NCBI GenBank assembly: GCA_944325095.1
Contig: CALUYV010000007.1
Location: forward strand, 1-42,675
From: Candidatus Gastranaerophilales bacterium
GTDB lineage: Bacteria; Cyanobacteriota; Vampirovibrionia; Gastranaerophilales; Gastranaerophilaceae
DNA: 42,675 nt
Direction: 5' to 3'
Part shown: positions 33,827 through 42,193 of the stretch, piece after piece
How the letters are laid out: each line of letters starts with the position of its first letter
Numbering within the stretch: position 1 is the stretch's first letter
The notes under the pieces: model-generated
What the model was told of the DNA's origin: nothing
The model's input: the letters and a program-made list of their open reading frames with translations, nothing else
The model's database searches: none
Translations under genes and position numbers: made by a program

Positions 33827-34732
33827 TTATTTTCCCATCCATAAAGTTAAACGTTTTGCCTCAAATTCTTTAAATGCGGCAGGAAAATCCATTTCTATCA
33901 GCAAATCGTGTATTTGAGTAATAATATATCGTCTGCGGTGAGTAATAGAAACTATTTTTCTTGCGGTTTTGCCGATAAGGTTCAGGAAAAACTTTCTGAA
34001 ATTTTTGTCATACCCGTTATCTCTGGCATAAATATACATATTTCTCAACACCACTAATTCATCTACAATTCTTTCCTGAACATTATCTGCCGTGGTATAA
34101 GAGCCTTCTCTTTCTCGTCTGTAATCGTAAAGAGGTTCATCTATTACAAAAATACTGTCAATTTGAGAGCAAACCTCAAATGTAAACTGCGAATCTTCCA
34201 CAATCAAACCGACCGGAAAACGAGGTTTTAAACGATCAATAAGAGATTTTCTATATATTCTGTTCCAGCAGACTCCGATAAATCCGCTGAGTGCATCGTC
34301 AATAATCTTTACGGTTCTGTCACCTTCTTTATCTTCATCCTGCAATTTTTTTGTTCCGTCTGCATTGACATTATACAAATTAAACATTATAACTTCGCAC
34401 TGAGTTTTATTTAATTTGTCAACAAGAATTTCAAGAGCATTTGGTTCAATCCAGTCATCTGAATCAACAAACATTATAATATCACCTGCTGCAGCATCAA
34501 GCCCCGTATTTCTTGCTGCGGAAACTCCGCTGTTATGCTCGTGTGTTAAAATTTTAAATCTTGAATCTTCTGCTGCGAACTCACGGACAATATCCATTGA
34601 AGAATCTTTCCCGCAGTCATCAACACACAGAACCTCGAAATCATTATAAGTCTGATTTTTGATACTGTCTAAACATTCTCTTATTTCTTTTTCAACATTA
34701 TAAACCGGTACAATAATAGAAAATTTTGTCAT
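33827..34732 (-). CDS. Family 2 glycosyltransferase
   Basis: 301 residues. The GT-A domain begins KFSIIVPVYNVEKEIRECLD and continues with VLCVDDCGKDSSMDIV and the metal-binding MFVDSDDWIEP (around residue 95). The C-terminus is basic and helical. It starts at an ATG overlapping the stop of the TPR-like gene by one base (TAATG), with GGAGG upstream. The acceptor is unknown. Together the two genes form a small operon. Confidence 0.88.
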   Translation of the reverse strand: MTKFSIIVPVYNVEKEIRECLDSIKNQTYNDFEVLCVDDCGKDSSMDIVREFAAEDSRFKILTHEHNSGVSAARNTGLDAAAGDIIMFVDSDDWIEPNALEILVDKLNKTQCEVIMFNLYNVNADGTKKLQDEDKEGDRTVKIIDDALSGFIGVCWNRIYRKSLIDRLKPRFPVGLIVEDSQFTFEVCSQIDSIFVIDEPLYDYRREREGSYTTADNVQERIVDELVVLRNMYIYARDNGYDKNFRKFFLNLIGKTARKIVSITHRRRYIITQIHDLLIEMDFPAAFKEFEAKRLTLWMGK

Positions 34733-35640
34733 TACACACCTGCCTCCGGAGTTTCTTCCTCCGGCTCACTTAACTCAATATCAATTGCTTTTTGCAAACA
34801 CAATACCTGTTTGTAATAATTCTTCTTGTGCCGGTAAATATCCGAAAATTGATACCAGTAATCCTTATTCTCTTTCATTTTGGATTCACATTCTTTATAA
34901 ATCTTTATTGCTTTGGAATGGTTTTCCTTACAGATTGCAAAAATATTTGCAATATCAAGTTTGTACTGGTAATTATCCGTTAACTTAAATAATTTTTCAT
35001 CAATTTTTATTGCCTCATCATATTTTTTATCATCTATGAGTTTTTGAACTTTTGACTTCAACTCATAAATTTCTTTTTGTTTAAGGCAATATTTTTGTTT
35101 TTCTTTGTCTTCGTATTCTGCGCAAATTTCAGCATAATTATTCCAGTATTCGGCATCTTTCGGGTTTTCTTTTTCTATTTCCTGATAAATTTCCCGTGCC
35201 TGCTTAAAGTTTTTATATTTTTGATACAAAATATCCGCTATATTTTTACGATAAATATATCTTTTTGAAAATACATACATCTGCTCGTTTAAATTAATTA
35301 ACTCGGGATAATTTTCTTCTTTCTTGAACATTTCAAGACGCTTTTTGTACTCATCAAAAAGTTTGGTTATAAGCAGCGGAACCAACTGAAGCGCGCTGTA
35401 TCGCCCTCTTATTTTGTCAACATAATTATATGCAACCTGCTTTGTTAATACCATATAAGTTGATTTATCGCAATTTTCAGGATGCTTTAATATCATACCT
35501 CTTATGGAATTTCCTTCATTTATCAAAGCACAGTATTCAAGTTCCATTTGTTTAAAATCAGGATAATCTTCAACAGTCTTTTTTATAGTATTTTCTGCTT
35601 TTTGCTTAAATTGTTCCAGTAAATTATCTATCTCATCCAT
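34732..35640 (-). CDS. Tetratricopeptide-like helical protein
   Basis: 302 residues of charged helices (Lys/Glu/Tyr-rich) with a repeating pattern such as YPELINLNEQMYVFSKRY, NFKQAREIYQEIEKEN and YDEAIKIDEKLFKLTDN, spaced by about 34 residues, which points to a TPR-type solenoid in the C-terminal half. No enzyme motif is seen. AGGGA precedes the ATG. Coupled with the glycosyltransferase, so a role in glycan assembly is possible but not shown. Confidence 0.6.
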   Translation of the reverse strand: MDEIDNLLEQFKQKAENTIKKTVEDYPDFKQMELEYCALINEGNSIRGMILKHPENCDKSTYMVLTKQVAYNYVDKIRGRYSALQLVPLLITKLFDEYKKRLEMFKKEENYPELINLNEQMYVFSKRYIYRKNIADILYQKYKNFKQAREIYQEIEKENPKDAEYWNNYAEICAEYEDKEKQKYCLKQKEIYELKSKVQKLIDDKKYDEAIKIDEKLFKLTDNYQYKLDIANIFAICKENHSKAIKIYKECESKMKENKDYWYQFSDIYRHKKNYYKQVLCLQKAIDIELSEPEEETPEAGV

Positions 35641-35723
35641 ATTATTTTCCCTGCAATCTCTTTATATATCATACGATACGGCAGTAAAAAAAGCAAACCT
35701 GACTGTTTTGCCGAAATATTTAA

Positions 35724-36968
35724 CTACACGCATTGAACATATTTATCTATTTCATCATCAGAATTCATCTCTGTTGCCGCAACAAGAATCCTGTGCTCAT
35801 CAAGTTTTATTCCGCCGATGATTTTATTTTCTCTTAATTTTGCAAGAAATTTATCACTGTCTGCAACTTCAATTGTAAATTCATTGAAGAAATTTTTATT
35901 AAGAGTTTTTATACCTTTTGTTTTTAATTTTTCGGACAAATTATGAGCATTTATAGCAGACAATGCACCTGCCTGTTTAAAACCTTTCTCTCCGGTTACA
36001 GAAAGATACAACGCAGCACATAGCCCTATTAATGCTTGATTTGAACAGATATTACTTGTAGCTTTTTCTCTTTTAATATGCTGTTCTCTTGTCTGAATTG
36101 TTAAACAAAAAGCTTGATTTCCATCAGCATCAACCGTTCTGCCGGATAACCTTCCCGGCAACTGGCGCATATATTTTTCGCGGCAAGCCATAAACCCTGC
36201 ACTCGGACCGCCGTAGTTCATCGGAACTCCAAGAGTTTGAACATCACCTACTACAATATCGGCACCGTACTCTGACGGAGGTTTTAAAATTGACAGGGTT
36301 GAAATATCACAGCATACAACAAGCAGACAGTCCGCAGCAGGCGGAGTGATAATTTCGCCGTAATAATCAGGAGTCTGCACAAGTACACACGCATAATCCG
36401 ATGTATTTTGCGGAACTTCGTCCACCCAGTCAACTTCAATGGCTTGTGAATATGTATAAGTTTTTATTACCTGCTTATATTCAGGATTTATAGAATTAAA
36501 AACACAAACTTTATGTTTTTTAGAGATTCTGCAAGCCATAAGAATTGCCTCGGCACAAGCCGTACCTGCATCATAAACGGTTGCATTTGCGACATCCATA
36601 CCGGTCAGCCTGCAAATCATTGTCTGAAATTCGTACATAACCTGCAAAGTTCCCTGCGAAATTTCCGGCTGATAAGGAGTGTATGCCGTAGTGAACTCAA
36701 ACCTTCCGGCAACCTGTGCAATACAAGCAGGAACATACTTGTTATAAATACCTCCGCCTGCAAATATTGCATAGTCTGATTTATTCTTATTTGCCAGAGA
36801 TTTAATAACATTTCTGACTTCAAGTTCACTCAAACCGTCTGCCAAATCAAGTTTTTCCATTCTGACATCAGCAGGAATCTGTCCGAACAAATCCTCAACT
36901 CTTTCCACCCCTGCGGCTTTACACATTTCGCATACGGTTTCTTCGTTATGTACTAAAAAATTATTCAT
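35724..36968 (-). CDS. gcvPA: Glycine dehydrogenase (decarboxylating) subunit 1 (P1)
   Basis: Part of the P-protein of the glycine cleavage system, which decarboxylates glycine using pyridoxal phosphate. 414 residues, a bit shorter than the usual 440. Signature segments include AGGGIYNKYVPACI, FTTAYTPYQPEISQGTLQ, NATVYDAGTACAEAILMA and LGVPMNYGGPSAGFMACRE. The lysine that binds PLP lies on the P2 subunit, which is not in this window. GGAG precedes the ATG. One base separates it from gcvH. Confidence 0.93.
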   Translation of the reverse strand: MNNFLVHNEETVCEMCKAAGVERVEDLFGQIPADVRMEKLDLADGLSELEVRNVIKSLANKNKSDYAIFAGGGIYNKYVPACIAQVAGRFEFTTAYTPYQPEISQGTLQVMYEFQTMICRLTGMDVANATVYDAGTACAEAILMACRISKKHKVCVFNSINPEYKQVIKTYTYSQAIEVDWVDEVPQNTSDYACVLVQTPDYYGEIITPPAADCLLVVCCDISTLSILKPPSEYGADIVVGDVQTLGVPMNYGGPSAGFMACREKYMRQLPGRLSGRTVDADGNQAFCLTIQTREQHIKREKATSNICSNQALIGLCAALYLSVTGEKGFKQAGALSAINAHNLSEKLKTKGIKTLNKNFFNEFTIEVADSDKFLAKLRENKIIGGIKLDEHRILVAATEMNSDDEIDKYVQCV

Positions 36969-36969
36969 A

Positions 36970-37347
36970 TTACTCCACTTCTTCTTTATATTCTGTATAA
37001 GTTAACAAATCGGCAAACTCATCTTCATCTCCGGTCGGTTCAATTTTTACAAGCCAGCCGTTTTCATAAGTATCTTCGTTCAAGGCTTCAGGAGATTCAA
37101 TTAATGCGGTGTTTACTTCTGCAATCTTTCCGCTGACCGGCATATAAATTTCAGAAGCGGCCTTGACTGATTCTATATTTGCAAAAACATCCCCTTTGGC
37201 AAATTCATCCCCGACTTCAGGAAGTTCTAAAAATACAATATCTCCTAATTGGTCAATCGCATAATCTGTTAAACCCACAGTGCACAAATCACCCTTCAAG
37301 ATGTATTCATGAGATTTTGTACATAAAATATCTTCTGAAAAATCCAT
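36970..37347 (-). CDS. gcvH: Glycine cleavage system H protein
   Basis: Lipoyl carrier that shuttles the aminomethyl group between P and T proteins. 125 residues. The lipoylated Lys is in NIESVKAASEIYMPVSG. The C-terminal KIEPTGDEDEFADLLT region is typical. AAGGAG lies before the ATG, 30 bp after gcvT. Confidence 0.95.
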   Translation of the reverse strand: MDFSEDILCTKSHEYILKGDLCTVGLTDYAIDQLGDIVFLELPEVGDEFAKGDVFANIESVKAASEIYMPVSGKIAEVNTALIESPEALNEDTYENGWLVKIEPTGDEDEFADLLTYTEYKEEVE

Positions 37348-37377
37348 TTGTTATTCTCCTTTTCATAATATATTAAA

Positions 37378-38481
37378 CTACTTTACTCTGTTTCTTTTTT
37401 GTACAAACGGCCGTTTTACAACCCGTGCATCATGTAATTTTTCCCTTATCATAACCTGAACAACAGCATCTGTACAAATTTCTTTGATATTTTTTACATA
37501 CGCAAGCGCGATATTTTTTCCGGTACTCGGAGAAACGCATCCGCTTGTAATATGTCCGGCTTTTTCTCCGTTAAAGTAAACATCATAACCGTGTCTTGCA
37601 ATATTTTTATCCAGCATTGCCAGCCCGACAAGTTTTTTTGATACTCCGTTTGCAATCTGGCTCATAATAATTTCTTTGCCGTTATAATCAGCAGTTTTAT
37701 CTTTAGGAATAGACCAGGATAAACCGGCTTCAACAGGTGTTGTATTTTCATCAAGATCATTTCCGTAAAGATGAAGAGCAGCCTCAAGCCTCAATGTATC
37801 TCTTGCACCCAGCCCGATAGGTTTAATCCCGAACTCTTTCCCCTCTTCCAAAATTTTATCCCATAAAAATTCGGAATATTCATTTTCCACAAGCAGTTCA
37901 AATCCGTCCTCACCGGTATAGCCGGTACGGGAAGCCAAAAGTTTTATACCTTCAATAATTGCGGGTTTTATGGTGAATGACTGCTGGGATGGTATGTTAT
38001 ACCCCATTTTTCTGACTAAATCAATTGCTCTTGGTCCTTGAATTGCAAGCAGTGAATAATTATGAGATTGGTTATCTATTTTTACATTCATTCCCCTTTT
38101 ATTTCTAACGAGCCAATTCAAATCTTCATCAATTCTTGAGGCGTTGCAAATTACAAGATAATACTCAATCCCGAGTTTATATATTATCAAATCATCTATA
38201 AGACCGCCGTTTTTATTCGGGAGCTGACAATATACAGCCTTTTCATAAGCAAGTTTTTCAATATCCTGCGGAACAACTTTATTCAAAAAAGCAGTAGCAT
38301 CCTTCCCTGATACAAAAACTTCTCCCATATGAGAAACATCAAACAATCCGACATTTTCTCTGACAGTTTTATGCTCTTCTATGATTGATGAGTATTGAAC
38401 AGGCATATGCCATCCGGCAAAATCAACCATTTTAGCACCGAGCGCAACGTGTTTATCATGCAAGTATGTTTCCTTAACCAT
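37378..38481 (-). CDS. gcvT: Glycine cleavage system T protein (aminomethyltransferase)
   Basis: Transfers a methylene group from the lipoyl arm to tetrahydrofolate and releases ammonia. 367 residues, with MVDFAGWHMPVQYSSIIEEH, NVGLFDVSHMGEVFV, the substrate region SRTGYTGEDGFELLV and PIGLGARDTLRLEAALHLYG. The catalytic Asp is in FDVSHMG-type context. First gene of gcvT-gcvH-gcvPA. A GGGGGGA ribosome binding site is present. No glycine riboswitch is seen upstream. Confidence 0.96.
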   Translation of the reverse strand: MVKETYLHDKHVALGAKMVDFAGWHMPVQYSSIIEEHKTVRENVGLFDVSHMGEVFVSGKDATAFLNKVVPQDIEKLAYEKAVYCQLPNKNGGLIDDLIIYKLGIEYYLVICNASRIDEDLNWLVRNKRGMNVKIDNQSHNYSLLAIQGPRAIDLVRKMGYNIPSQQSFTIKPAIIEGIKLLASRTGYTGEDGFELLVENEYSEFLWDKILEEGKEFGIKPIGLGARDTLRLEAALHLYGNDLDENTTPVEAGLSWSIPKDKTADYNGKEIIMSQIANGVSKKLVGLAMLDKNIARHGYDVYFNGEKAGHITSGCVSPSTGKNIALAYVKNIKEICTDAVVQVMIREKLHDARVVKRPFVQKRNRVK

Positions 38482-38505
38482 AAATCCCCCCGTAAACTAT
38501 ACCCT

Positions 38506-38581
38506 ATTTTTCCACGTAAACCCGCATTTTGTCAATAATATATTTAGATAAGCTAATACTTATCAATGTAAATAATCTAAA
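38506..38581 (-). promoter_or_regulatory. Promoter and overlapping palindromes upstream of gcvT
   Basis: TTGACA (38530-38535, minus strand), an 18-bp spacer and a weak -10 AAAAAT (38506-38511) preceded by TGG. Just upstream of the -35 are nested inverted repeats: TTTAGAT/ATCTAAA (38543-38549, 38575-38581) and GATAAG/CTTATC (38547-38552, 38559-38564). They may form an activator or repressor site. Confidence 0.4.
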
Positions 38582-38682
38582 TTTCCCTTCTGTATAACAT
38601 AATATGCGCATCCGTATCCTGTTGAAGTTTTGAATAAAAAAGTTTTTACATCGTGATTTTACTCTTTTCTATTGCCTTTATT

Positions 38683-38715
38683 AAAAAAAAGGACTTTATC
38701 CAAGTCCTTTTTTTT
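38683..38715 (-). terminator. Rho-independent terminator of dnaJ
   Basis: AAAAAAAAGGACTT/AAGTCCTTTTTTTT stem (38683-38696, 38702-38715) with loop TATCC. Read on the minus strand it ends in a U-run and starts at the dnaJ stop codon. Confidence 0.88.
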
Positions 38716-39766
38716 ATTTTGCCAGTTGTTTGTATAAATCAATTTCTTTTTGCGATAATTTGTCAGGCAGAACAATTTTTATTCTGGCATTCAAATTGCC
38801 GTAACCTCCGGATTTTTTCGGGAGCCCAAGATTTTTGAGCCTTAGCATTTTACCTGATGAGGTCATCTTCGGTATCTTAATAGAAATTGCACCGTGAAGG
38901 GTTTTTATTTCTTTCTGACAGCCCAATACGGCCTCAGGCGGGGTAATTTCGACATCTTTGGTTAAATCTGAACCGGAAATCTGATACTCGTTATCAACAG
39001 GATGTATTATAAGGTACAAATCACCCTTTTGACCGTATGCATCAGTTTTCCCTTCGCCTTTCAGTCGAATTTTCTGACCTTCTTTTACTTCTTTTGGCAG
39101 TTTAACCTTCAATGAACGGGTTTCATTTATAATACCCGTGCCGCCGCAGGCACTGCAATATCCTCCGCCCGGCGGGCACTGGGTACATTTTCTCATATCA
39201 TTGAATTTGACAGCAACAGGGGATTCGGAAAACAAATCCTGAGCAGTTACATTTAGAGTTTTTGTAACATCCAAATCTTCAGGTTTTGTTTTTGCGGAGC
39301 GTCTGCCGCCGCCGGTTGAATATGCTCTTGAAAAATCTTGAGCCCCCATGCCGGAATCAAAATCAAAACCCGAAAAACGGCTTCTTGTTCCGGAAGATGA
39401 GCCTGCACCCATCATATCTCCGAACAAAGAACTAAAGAAATCGGAAAAACCGCCCATATCCTGCCCGTTGAAATTGAAGGTTTGATAATTGCCTCCGCCG
39501 AAGTTAAAGTTTTCAAAACCAGGAGGCGGAGTATAGTCAGCACCGCCCTGCCAGTTGGAACCTAAACTGTCATATCTTTGCCGTTTCTGTTTATCACCTA
39601 AAACTTCGTATGCTTCATTTATTTCTTTAAATTTTTCTTCCGCTTCTTTTGTTTTATTTACATCGGGATGGTATTTACGCGCCAGTTTTCTGAATGCGGA
39701 TTTTATTTCCGCTTCCGAGGCATCTCGTTTCACTCCCAAGGTTTCGTAATAGTCTTTATATTTCAT
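38714..39766 (-). CDS. dnaJ: DnaJ-type co-chaperone with a half zinc finger
   Basis: 350 residues. J domain (1-70) with HPD in [11 protein letters not shown], then a Gly/Phe-rich region (about 85-150: [31 protein letters not shown]) and C-terminal substrate-binding domains ([20 protein letters not shown]). Canonical DnaJ has four CxxCxGxG repeats; here only two short Cys pairs, CTQC and CSACGGTG, remain (about residues 202-220), enough for one zinc site. So it lies between class A DnaJ and class B CbpA. AGGAG precedes the ATG. It probably stimulates DnaK; no dnaK or grpE is near. Confidence 0.9.
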   Translation of the reverse strand: MKYKDYYETLGVKRDASEAEIKSAFRKLARKYHPDVNKTKEAEEKFKEINEAYEVLGDKQKRQRYDSLGSNWQGGADYTPPPGFENFNFGGGNYQTFNFNGQDMGGFSDFFSSLFGDMMGAGSSSGTRSRFSGFDFDSGMGAQDFSRAYSTGGGRRSAKTKPEDLDVTKTLNVTAQDLFSESPVAVKFNDMRKCTQCPPGGGYCSACGGTGIINETRSLKVKLPKEVKEGQKIRLKGEGKTDAYGQKGDLYLIIHPVDNEYQISGSDLTKDVEITPPEAVLGCQKEIKTLHGAISIKIPKMTSSGKMLRLKNLGLPKKSGGYGNLNARIKIVLPDKLSQKEIDLYKQLAK

Positions 39767-39847
39767 AATAGTATCTCCTGCTATTATAATAATATAAAAC
39801 TATTAAAAAGTTTGAAATTTTAATTATTTTTTAATGAATAGAAAACT

Positions 39848-40255
39848 TTATTTCTCTTTTAGATTTTCGCTCATTTCGGAAAGATTTGTTTTTATCAATG
39901 CAGTAATATCATTCCTCTGCAAAAAATCGAGAATTTCTTTTTTGCTGCCGGCAGCAAGAGTCCTTGATGTTTGAATTTTCATCTGCGGATGAAGCATATT
40001 CAATGAAAGAAAATGCCGCCCTGAATTGTCCGGAGTCTGCTCTACAGACAAACCAAAGGCTTTGCAGTATAACTTATCCGATTCGTTTCTTACACTTTGA
40101 TCAATACTGCGATAGTATTGAGAATCGGAAACATAATTTGCCGCTTCTTGCTTTAGATTATTTACTAAATTTACTATTGATTTATTAATATCCATTTTTG
40201 GTTTTTCTTGGGTTTTAAAAACTTTCATAAATTCATTTTTTTCTAATTTTATCAT
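39848..40255 (-). CDS. Small partner protein of the RelA/SpoT-like gene (135 aa)
   Basis: A helical, soluble protein with no known domain. GAGG precedes the ATG. The N-terminus (MIKLEKNEFMKVFKTQEKPK) is followed by NLKQEAANYVSDSQYYRSID and a compact region FLSLNMLHPQMKIQTSRTL. It starts 22 bp after the RelA/SpoT-like gene on the same strand, so the two are probably cotranscribed. It could be an antitoxin, chaperone or unrelated partner; no motif decides this. Confidence 0.6.
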   Translation of the reverse strand: MIKLEKNEFMKVFKTQEKPKMDINKSIVNLVNNLKQEAANYVSDSQYYRSIDQSVRNESDKLYCKAFGLSVEQTPDNSGRHFLSLNMLHPQMKIQTSRTLAAGSKKEILDFLQRNDITALIKTNLSEMSENLKEK

Positions 40256-40277
40256 ATTTACCTCAATTAATCTATTG

Positions 40278-41696
40278 TTATGCTGCTATACTAATATGCG
40301 GAACAAATCCGGCCTTTTTCGCTGTCTGCTGTGCATCATCTATTGCATGCAATCTTATCATATTATCTTCACTCAAGATAGGGTTAAATTTTGCAGGTAA
40401 CTGCGGTTTTGCCGCCTGAATACCCAGTTCCAGATCCCGATAATAATCATAACACGCACTCAAGTATTTATTATATTCATTATATTCATCCGGAGATAGA
40501 CCTTTTGCTGCGGCTTGATATTCATCATAGACTGCCCCTAAAGTATTTTTATTACGTCTTGAATCATATGCAATATGTTCAACTTCACCAAACGGCCCTT
40601 TGCCTCTGACCTGTATTTCAGCAAGCGTACCGTCTGAAAGTTCCACATTGAATTGAGATGTTGTATATCCGGAATCCTTTAACGCCTGCTGCTCAAGAGG
40701 AGTAAGCGATTGGCTGAATCTTCTTGCCTCAGAACAAGTTACAATATCAAAATTGTTACCAGTAACAAGCTGCATTTCTCTAAATTGTGCAATCTGTTTA
40801 TCAGAAAAATACGGTATGCCATTATGTCCCGTATAATTTTCAAGTTCGGTAATCTTCATCGGTTTAATCTTGTTATAATTCAATTTTAATTCCTTAACAA
40901 TGGCAGGACTTACCCCGCTTTTTTCTATTTGCTCTATTGTTGCTGCACCTGTTTCGACAGCATGCTTTAGTGAAGAAAGCATAACCTGATTAAACACCGG
41001 TGCTGATTGTTTTTCTGCCAGTGCAAGTTTCACTGTTCTGGAATATTTTTGCGCAATCTTGAGTTCTGCTTGCGTTAACGGTTCAAGATTAAAAAATTTC
41101 ATCATGATTTTTTGTTCGTCAGCAGTTAATGCTTTATTATCAATTTTAATTGTTTTTAAAGTATCAACAATATCTGCAGTTGTAAGATTTTTCATCGTAA
41201 TCCTGCCGCCTATTGCATCCCTGATCATAGAACTTGCGACTGAATCAGAACGAATAACCTTGCCTTTTAAAACTTTCTTTTCTAACTTTGAATAAACAGA
41301 ATTGGCCCCTTTTGCCCTGACTGAAATATCACTCCCAGGAAATATTTCCTGAATTTCTTTCTTTGCATCCGGTAAAATATCTTTGTACCGTTTGGCAAGC
41401 CTTATAGAAACATTGCCGAGTTCCCCTTTTACAGGTTCATCAAGTTTATCCGTCAGATAATTTTTCCTTATTCTGATAACCGGTTTTGAACCGTTCAATG
41501 TTAAAGGCGCAACCGGCATTGTAATATCAGGCTTTACATTATATTGAACGGCCGTTGTTGAAAAGTTCACAGACTTTTTTGCCTCATCAAACGGAAGATA
41601 ATCGTTTCCTAATTTTACCTTAACTTTCGGTTTGCATTTAAATGCGCTCCTGACAGGCTTCGCCGCCGCAGACAAGACCTTTGAAATTAATCCCAT
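40278..41696 (-). CDS. RelA/SpoT-like nucleotidyltransferase-fold protein
   Basis: 472 residues; AGGAG lies 10 bases before the ATG. Motifs in family order: ISVRAKGANSVYSKLEKKV (about 124-142; compare the R-x-K-x-x-x-S-x-x-x-K pattern), SMIRDAIGGRIT (156-167; compare DLIGIRI, catalytic-type Asp160), and LSDGTLAEIQVRGKGPFGEV (353-371; compare VEVQIRT, Glu360) followed by EHIAYD. A 180-residue helical insert (170-350), larger than in RelA/SpoT, separates the second and third blocks. The N-terminus (1-70) is basic and low in hydrophobicity. No HD hydrolase, TGS or ACT domain is evident. So it could be a small alarmone synthetase or a toxin of that fold, or a lineage-specific derivative. Activity is not proven. 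Confidence 0.6.
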   Translation of the reverse strand: MGLISKVLSAAAKPVRSAFKCKPKVKVKLGNDYLPFDEAKKSVNFSTTAVQYNVKPDITMPVAPLTLNGSKPVIRIRKNYLTDKLDEPVKGELGNVSIRLAKRYKDILPDAKKEIQEIFPGSDISVRAKGANSVYSKLEKKVLKGKVIRSDSVASSMIRDAIGGRITMKNLTTADIVDTLKTIKIDNKALTADEQKIMMKFFNLEPLTQAELKIAQKYSRTVKLALAEKQSAPVFNQVMLSSLKHAVETGAATIEQIEKSGVSPAIVKELKLNYNKIKPMKITELENYTGHNGIPYFSDKQIAQFREMQLVTGNNFDIVTCSEARRFSQSLTPLEQQALKDSGYTTSQFNVELSDGTLAEIQVRGKGPFGEVEHIAYDSRRNKNTLGAVYDEYQAAAKGLSPDEYNEYNKYLSACYDYYRDLELGIQAAKPQLPAKFNPILSEDNMIRLHAIDDAQQTAKKAGFVPHISIAA

Positions 41697-41765
41697 TCTT
41701 CATTTTCTCCTTGATAAATATATCCCCTATATACGATATAAAAAATTTTTCATACCGAAATTGAC

Positions 41766-41809
41766 AAAAAAAAGAGATACATTACAAATCTGTAACATAT
41801 CTCTTTTTT
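41766..41809. terminator. Terminator hairpin, usable on both strands
   Basis: An A-run, then AGAGATA and TTACA paired across AATC with TGTAA and TATCTCT, followed by seven T. It lies downstream of the winged-helix gene (minus strand, stop at 41826). Confidence 0.8.
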
Positions 41810-41825
41810 TAATTGTTAAATCTTA

Positions 41826-42050
41826 CTATCTTAGACTTACCTTAACTGCAGGTCCTTTTTGAGAAATTTCAACTTTGTTTTCTCTTGCTAACCAGCCTAA
41901 ACCTAAATCTGCAAAATTACCTTTTAAGTCCAATTCTTTTTTCATTTTTGCAAATGTAGTAGTTCCGTTTGCACTGAGGTAGTTGTAGATTTCCCCAGCT
42001 GAAAATCCGATTTGTTCTTCCAGTGTTAATGATGCTCTTTTTGTTGCCAT
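41826..42050 (-). CDS. Winged helix-turn-helix domain protein (DUF2582-like)
   Basis: A 74-residue protein made of a single winged helix: EEQIGFSAGEIYNYLSANG, a recognition-helix segment TFAKMKKELDLK, and the wing KVEISQKGPAVKVSLR, with the family's LGLGWLARENKVE pattern. AAGAGGAG lies upstream of the ATG. Proteins of this kind are suspected DNA-binding regulators, and a perfect palindrome lies between it and the divergent gene, but neither target nor function is known. Confidence 0.8.
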   Translation of the reverse strand: MATKRASLTLEEQIGFSAGEIYNYLSANGTTTFAKMKKELDLKGNFADLGLGWLARENKVEISQKGPAVKVSLR

Positions 42051-42108
42051 AGTCGTTGCTCCTCTTTTTTATTGTATAAACTACACCTTTTCGGTATCTT
42101 GATAGTAC

Positions 42109-42126
42109 AATATTTTGCAAAATATT
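42109..42126. promoter_or_regulatory. Perfect 18-bp palindrome in the divergent promoter region
   Basis: AATATTTTGCAAAATATT is self-complementary with a central GC. It sits between the winged-helix gene (starts 42050, minus) and the UvrD-like gene (plus). It could be the operator of the winged-helix protein. Confidence 0.5.
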
Positions 42127-42193
42127 AAATCATATTTGAGCTGTAGATTTTTATATTATTATGCTAGAATATAGTCCGGAAGGAGTATTGAAA

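Noticed and set aside
33628-33873. 81-codon plus-strand frame
   Set aside because: It runs through the tRNA 3' half, the terminator and into the antisense of a glycosyltransferase; no ribosome binding site.
38482-38713. Glycine riboswitch upstream of gcvT
   Set aside because: No tandem glycine-aptamer core could be recognised; only a promoter and palindromes are seen.
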